This document shows positions 59,606 to 64,000 of a DNA stretch of 64,000 bases, piece by piece. The stretch lies in contig JAKOGI010000187.1 in NCBI GenBank assembly GCA_029747015.1, positions 731,001 through 795,000 of the forward strand. The letters run 5' to 3'. The notes beneath the pieces are model-generated. The model was not told the origin of the DNA, ran no database searches, and worked only from the letters and a program-made list of their open reading frames with translations. The stretch's first letter is position 1; each line of letters opens with the position of its first letter. This stretch comes from Carnegiea gigantea. Lineage: Eukaryota > Streptophyta > Magnoliopsida > Caryophyllales > Cactaceae. The translations under genes and the position numbers were made by a program.

Positions 59606-60132
59606 TAGAGTGTACATGAGCCAAGCCGGCTTGATAAGTCCTCGTGCTCATCTGGTCAAGACTTAGCTCCGGTTCGGTTTGACCAAAGCTTGCCTCCGTT
59701 CAAGCTCGGTTCACATGTTTCGCAAGCCATGCCCAAGCCTAGGGTAGTTAGGCTCGACTTGACTCGTGAGATTGTTTATTTGTTCTGCAAGCAAATTTCA
59801 CCATGCGCATGGTTGTAATTATAATTTAAATATTAATAATTCAACTTTAAAGTATGTCACTGATTTGCCATTGTTTAAAGTCAGGCGTCATAATTCTTTA
59901 AAGTACAAAAATATTTTAAATAATCATGTGAAGATTTGAATCATATAGGTATTAGGTAACAAATTATAGTAGGTTAAGGCTTGGCTAAGGTCGGGCCCGA
60001 ACAGTCAAGTCTAGCTCAATCAAAGTTCCACTCATTTTTTGTTTGACCAAGCTCGACTCAGATTTGGGCTTAGCTCCGTTACTTAACAAGCCTAGCCAAG
60101 CTCATGCTTGACTCAACTCGAATACACCTCTA
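59606..60132 (+). mobile_element. Non-autonomous hAT-type element with 8-bp target duplication
   Basis: The left end TAGAGTGTACATGAGCC and right end CTCGAATACACCTCTA are inverted (TAGAG-TGTA / TAGAGGTGTA). ATTGCGAG occurs exactly on both sides (59598-59605, 60133-60140). The interior repeats AAGCTCGG/CTCGACTTGACTC-type words in both orientations. It begins about 300 bp after the kinase stop codon. Confidence 0.8.
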
Positions 60133-60847
60133 ATTGCGAGTCATTTTTTTTTTTTTAATCATTGAAATAGCCAGGAATAGGACCTTGACAGAAAAAACAT
60201 AAACAGATTAAAAAGAAAGCACAAATCGCGGAAGAAGGCAACACTTTGTCAAAAGTTTGTGGGGGATGGGAATGCAACTGTGCAAGTCTCATTTTTTACA
60301 TTTACAAGGCCATGTCCATGACTGAGGTATTGACACCTACCCTAACTTGTTTCAGAACAATTTTTTCGACCCTCCCATGTTTCAAGAGATTTTTTCCAAC
60401 TATGACGCATACTGTTCTTCTTATAGAGTTACAGTGATATATAGAATAATTAGTACATGAACACATTTCCTAGCACAGATCCCTTCACTTATAAATGTCA
60501 ATCTACCTCGTCCTAATTACTTACTGATCAACCAGTCTTTTTTTTCCCCATTAAAACAAAAGGTGCCACTCTTCAGCCATTTTTTGACATATTGAATGTG
60601 CCAGGATAATAGACATTGCATAATTTTTCCAACCCACAAGATTACATTTGCTAGTACTAAACCACTACCCTATATAGGTCATACCTAAATAAGGTTTAAA
60701 GTTATCTAAATATAAACAACCTTACTTCTGCAAACAAAGCGGTTGATTCAAACACATGCGCAACAGAATTTTGCTCTTGCTAAATTTGGTTTAATTGGCC
60801 TGAAATGGGTTAGGGAATTTGGAAAATTTTTTTTGGGATGGGGAGTG
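60133..60847. other. Intergenic, no gene seen
   Basis: AT-rich spacer between two hAT-type elements. No reading frame or RNA gene can be supported. Confidence 0.5.
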
Positions 60848-61278
60848 CAGTGGTGGCAATGGATCGAATTTGAATTTGGTAAACCACCATCTGCATCCAT
60901 CACCCACTTTCATTTGTTTCATCCAATCCAATCATCATCTGTTAAAATTCAATCCAATCCATCCATCCACCATCTATAGGTGTAACAAATGAATAAATAT
61001 TATACTTATCATATTAATTTTGACAGCATTATAAATTGGCAATATAGTCATACAAGAAATGGGTAAAATTTAAAGCACAAGAATAAAAAGTGAAGTAATT
61101 GCAAATAGAGCGTAAACAAGTGGATGACTAGGCATGTAATGGATCTGATGACAGATAACCCGAATCGAACCCAACCCATCAAATATCATCTATCACCCAT
61201 ACATTGCAGCTTTTTATCCCCTTTTTTGCATTGGATAGGACGAATATCCATCAAGTACGGATAAAATTGCCACTCCTA
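60848..61278 (+). mobile_element. Probable hAT-type MITE
   Basis: The left end CAGTGGTGGCAATGGAT and right end ATTGCCACTCCTA (reverse complement TAGGAGTGGCAAT) are inverted repeats. The flanks GGGGAGTG and GGGGGTGG agree at six of eight positions, as a decayed 8-bp target duplication would. The interior has repeated ATCCATC/CCAATCC words. Confidence 0.55.
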
Positions 61279-61778
61279 GGGGGTGGGAAGGTACACTACA
61301 ATACTAATATATGTGGCAACGTGGCAGTATACAAAGCTAATGAATGCTAGGGAGCAATAAAGCCAAACAGTATCATGAGATAGACATTTTAGTCTAGTTG
61401 CGTACCAAGTACACGCTGTGTTCCAACGGCAATACAGTACAACACGAGTAGTACAACAGCAGTAGAAATTTTTTTTTCTTTTTTTTTTTTGGTGGGGTGG
61501 GGGGTAGGATGTTTCCAATGCTCAACAAGTCTGCGATGATCTCAAAAGCAGAAGTGTTTACAGTATTATCTAGGGATTTGTGTCAATAAGGATATCTTGT
61601 CTCTCAATACAACCCATCAATGATTCAATCAAGTCTCGCAAAAGGCCACATAAGGCAAGCTCAACCTCTCATGGTCTGCTACTTAAGAATATAAAACACC
61701 GAGCCATGCTTCTAGATCAGCACATCCCATGGAGCTGATAGTATTATGGATGTGGCCAAATTTCTTCGTTGTCGAGAG
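61279..61778. other. 3' flank and probable 3' UTR of the RRM gene
   Basis: The minus-strand RRM gene stops at 61779, so its 3' UTR runs leftward into this stretch. A T/G-rich homopolymer patch lies at about 61470-61504. No other gene is seen. Confidence 0.45.
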
Positions 61779-62849
61779 CTATGGCTTCCTCATCTTAGAC
61801 CTCGCATATCTACAACATTGAATCAAAAACAATGATCAGCCTGCATAAAAGCGAACCAGCAAATGTGGAGATGAAAATGAAGCAACAAGAAAATAGAGGG
61901 ATTGTACTCGATATGCATGCCACCCCGGTCTGATGATGGTAACATGCTCCCCTGGAGTGCTTCCATTGCTTCAGCAGCTTGTTCTACTTCCTAAATGCGA
62001 ATGAAAAAACAGATGCCAATCAGGCACAAGCGAACATATGTGGGATGAATTTGACAGCTATGTATAACGCACTGAAAGATGAATAACAGTCCACAAACTT
62101 GACGAAAACTTAGCAAGGAATTGCACATGGAGAAGAATTAACGAACAGCAACAAGTAATTACAATCCCGATAGACGGAACGGCGATATACCAATCCACAT
62201 TCTCCACCTTGACAGACTAACAGTTATGCGCATTAATGCCACAAACATGTTTTTCAGATGATATTGTCCGACATCTAACTAATGCAACCCATTAGGGCAT
62301 AAAGCCTCACATAGACTCAAAATCAACTTAAGTGCAAAATAGAAGGGTCATGCTATACCATAAAGTTCAAGAAAAACAGTACGTCCATGCCATATACCGC
62401 AAACTCTCTACTTCATTTTCTTGTAGTTCACATTTTTTATCATGAACCTTGTTCCTCACAACATCAGAACTCCCACGTCTAGAATCTATCTTCTCTCACA
62501 TCCCCCCCCCCCTTCAAAAAAAAGAAAGAAAAAGAGACAGTATTTAGACCTCATAATCAGCAAATGCAACTGGCATGCCCCCTCTAGAACGCAGCTTCAG
62601 CCCGTTAAATCCAGGATATCTGGCACCAAAGGAAATGGAACATTCATTTTGCAATACATGGCAACAAGGGCAAATGTTAAGCCGCATAGGGAGGAATAAA
62701 TTAACAAAGTTCAACATAAGAAATATAGGTCTCACTTACTTAGAAAGAGCTTCCCTCAATTCCTCCTTGCTACAGTTAGGGCCTAAATTGGCAATGAACA
62801 AAGTCGAGCATGGCTGTGAATCGCCTTCAGAGGTCTTTTCTCTTGGGTC
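61779..62849 (-). CDS. RRM RNA-binding protein, 3' end (partial)
   Basis: The four last exons on the minus strand, 62849-62740, 62619-62550, 61990-61908 and 61809-61779, join in frame with GT-AG borders and end at TAG. Together they encode about 97 residues: a short DPREKTSEGDSQP linker, then an RRM with RNP2-like CSTLFIANLGPN, helix KEELREALSKYPGFNGL, RNP1-like GGMPVAFADYE, and a C-terminal LQGSMLPSSDRGGMHIEYAR. This resembles the second RRM of plant proteins similar to yeast Whi3 / fission yeast Scw1. RNA binding is the family role; targets are unknown. The 5' exons and first RRM lie beyond the right edge. A frame near 63937-64000 (minus; HPNGTGASANVSERLFSP) may be another exon, unproven. 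Confidence 0.82.
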
Positions 62850-64000
62850 CTGCAAATAGGATCCACAAAAAGAATAGGTGAATAAATTTTTTATAAAAAT
62901 TCCACCCATAAAAACCAAAGCACCAGCATTTGTGAAACTAGATGGAAGCTATAGGAACCCTTAAAACAGTGTATCATATAAGCAAACACTGTGGTGTCAA
63001 CAATGGTGCTTCTCTTTGATGAAAAAGAGGTTTCGAATTGATCTAAAAAAAGCTTCCATCTTTCATGCTCAAATTTAAAGGAAACCACATTAAATGTCAT
63101 AATGGCATTTCCAAAGTAGACCAATTCCAACAAAAGGTTAGTTCTTCAGATCCAGAACAACAAAAATTAACCCTTCCATCTGTTTAAAAGCTAGTTAAGC
63201 AAAAGCATAGACCAGAATATACTTCTCAGGCAATAATACTTCCTCTCTTAACACCATTCAAAGAAGATATCAAAAATATATTGTCAACCGTTAATAAAGC
63301 AATGAGAACAGCAAATAACAATCAAAGGAGTGATCCAGTGGGACTTGCCGATGGAAGGTGCGTAGTTCAGATCACTAACAATTGAAAACAGAGGTTGCAG
63401 AGATCATAACACTCACAGGGAAATGCTACCTCTATTTATGAATAATGGTGTGGTACACAAAGGGGTGAAACAACCCTGCAGGAGGGTCATACTCTCCAAG
63501 CTTCCATCAAGCATTCTACCCTGGTTAAGAACTAAAAACTTGCTATACGCCAAGCAAAGAAACAAGACAGGCGAAAGGATAGGGAGCTTTCGCACAAAGT
63601 TGAAACAATCATACCGTGAATGCAATTCAAAACAGTCTTTGATGAAATCCAATAGAATTGAACAATATCTAAGGCGGAATGTAATTTCCTTCCATAAATC
63701 CCTGATTTCAGTCAAAATGCAAGCACTTAAAAAAAAAAAAAAAAATCAAAGTGGGATTTAAAAAATAATAATAAAACCAAAGTGGGAATGCCTAGTAGAA
63801 TGCAATAAAAAGAAAAACTTGTCAAATTTGAAGTAAGAAACTTGGATTCAAATTTAAATGCATCCTATAAATGATAACTTCGACATGTAGCCTTTGCCAC
63901 GCTTCACTTAACATTCAATTAACCACCTAATGGAAAAACGGAGAGAACAAGCGTTCACTGACATTTGCTGAAGCTCCAGTGCCATTGGGATGCGCTTTCT
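62850..64000 (-). other. Intron(s) of the RRM gene, edge of window
   Basis: From the acceptor TTTGCAG|GACCC at 62850 rightward this should be intron of the minus-strand RRM gene, possibly reaching an upstream exon at the window edge. A 17-A run lies at 63729-63745. Plus- and minus-strand frames at 63413-63761 show no domain. Confidence 0.5.

Noticed and set aside
1..64000. CRISPR arrays, operons, tRNA or rRNA genes, viral insertions
   Set aside because: I saw no spaced direct-repeat array, no clover-leaf tRNA beyond SINE-type A/B boxes, and no viral protein motif; the window is plant nuclear DNA.

Overview
This window is nuclear DNA of a flowering plant, most likely a eudicot. The genes are split by AT-rich spliceosomal introns, the proteins are plant families (AGCVIII kinase, alkaline/neutral invertase, DREB1/CBF factor, USP-type receptor-like kinase), and the long spaces between genes are full of plant transposon types (TRIM, tRNA-derived SINE, hAT and PIF/Harbinger MITEs, a gag-only LTR element). 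I cannot name the species.

Layout. 1-2 kb: no gene, an old repeat and a TA microsatellite. 2-6.7 kb: a KIPK-type AGCVIII protein kinase (+) with a long leader. 8.1-13.8 kb: an organelle-type alkaline/neutral invertase (-), convergent with the kinase. 13.8-18.4 kb: intergenic, with two SINE-like copies, a TRIM and a MITE. 18.5-20.1 kb: a small coiled-coil protein of the DUF662/RAB6-interacting golgin family (+). 21.0-26.6 kb: IPT2, the eukaryotic-type tRNA dimethylallyltransferase (+), with one clear GC-AG intron and an ambiguous last splice donor. 29.2-30.0 kb: an intronless DREB1/CBF-type AP2/ERF factor (+) with G-boxes and a CAMTA-type site upstream.

30-52.8 kb is a gene desert. It holds a 4.3-kb LTR element on the minus strand with a broken gag, no pol, and a roughly 650-bp array of quasi-palindromic GACTT..AGTC motifs. 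Next comes a tandem duplication of roughly 2.4 kb (38.2-40.65 and 40.65-45.0 kb). A SINE was present before it duplicated, and the second copy later received two further TTA-flanked insertions. A hAT element with a perfect 8-bp target duplication and a degraded TRIM follow.

52.9-59.4 kb: a nine-exon USP-domain receptor-like cytoplasmic kinase (+) whose catalytic-loop lysine is arginine. 59.6-61.3 kb: two hAT-type elements. 61.7-64 kb: the 3' end of an RRM RNA-binding protein gene (-) that runs off the right edge.

The genes have unrelated housekeeping, signalling and stress roles, and nothing suggests a functional cluster. The most unusual material is the gag-only LTR element with its palindrome array, the datable nested duplication, the Harbinger-like family with an internal ~176-bp tandem repeat, the IPT2 splice sites, and the recurrent abutting T(n)G(n) tracts. 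All exon borders were read by eye from splice signals and remembered family conservation. No search was run.
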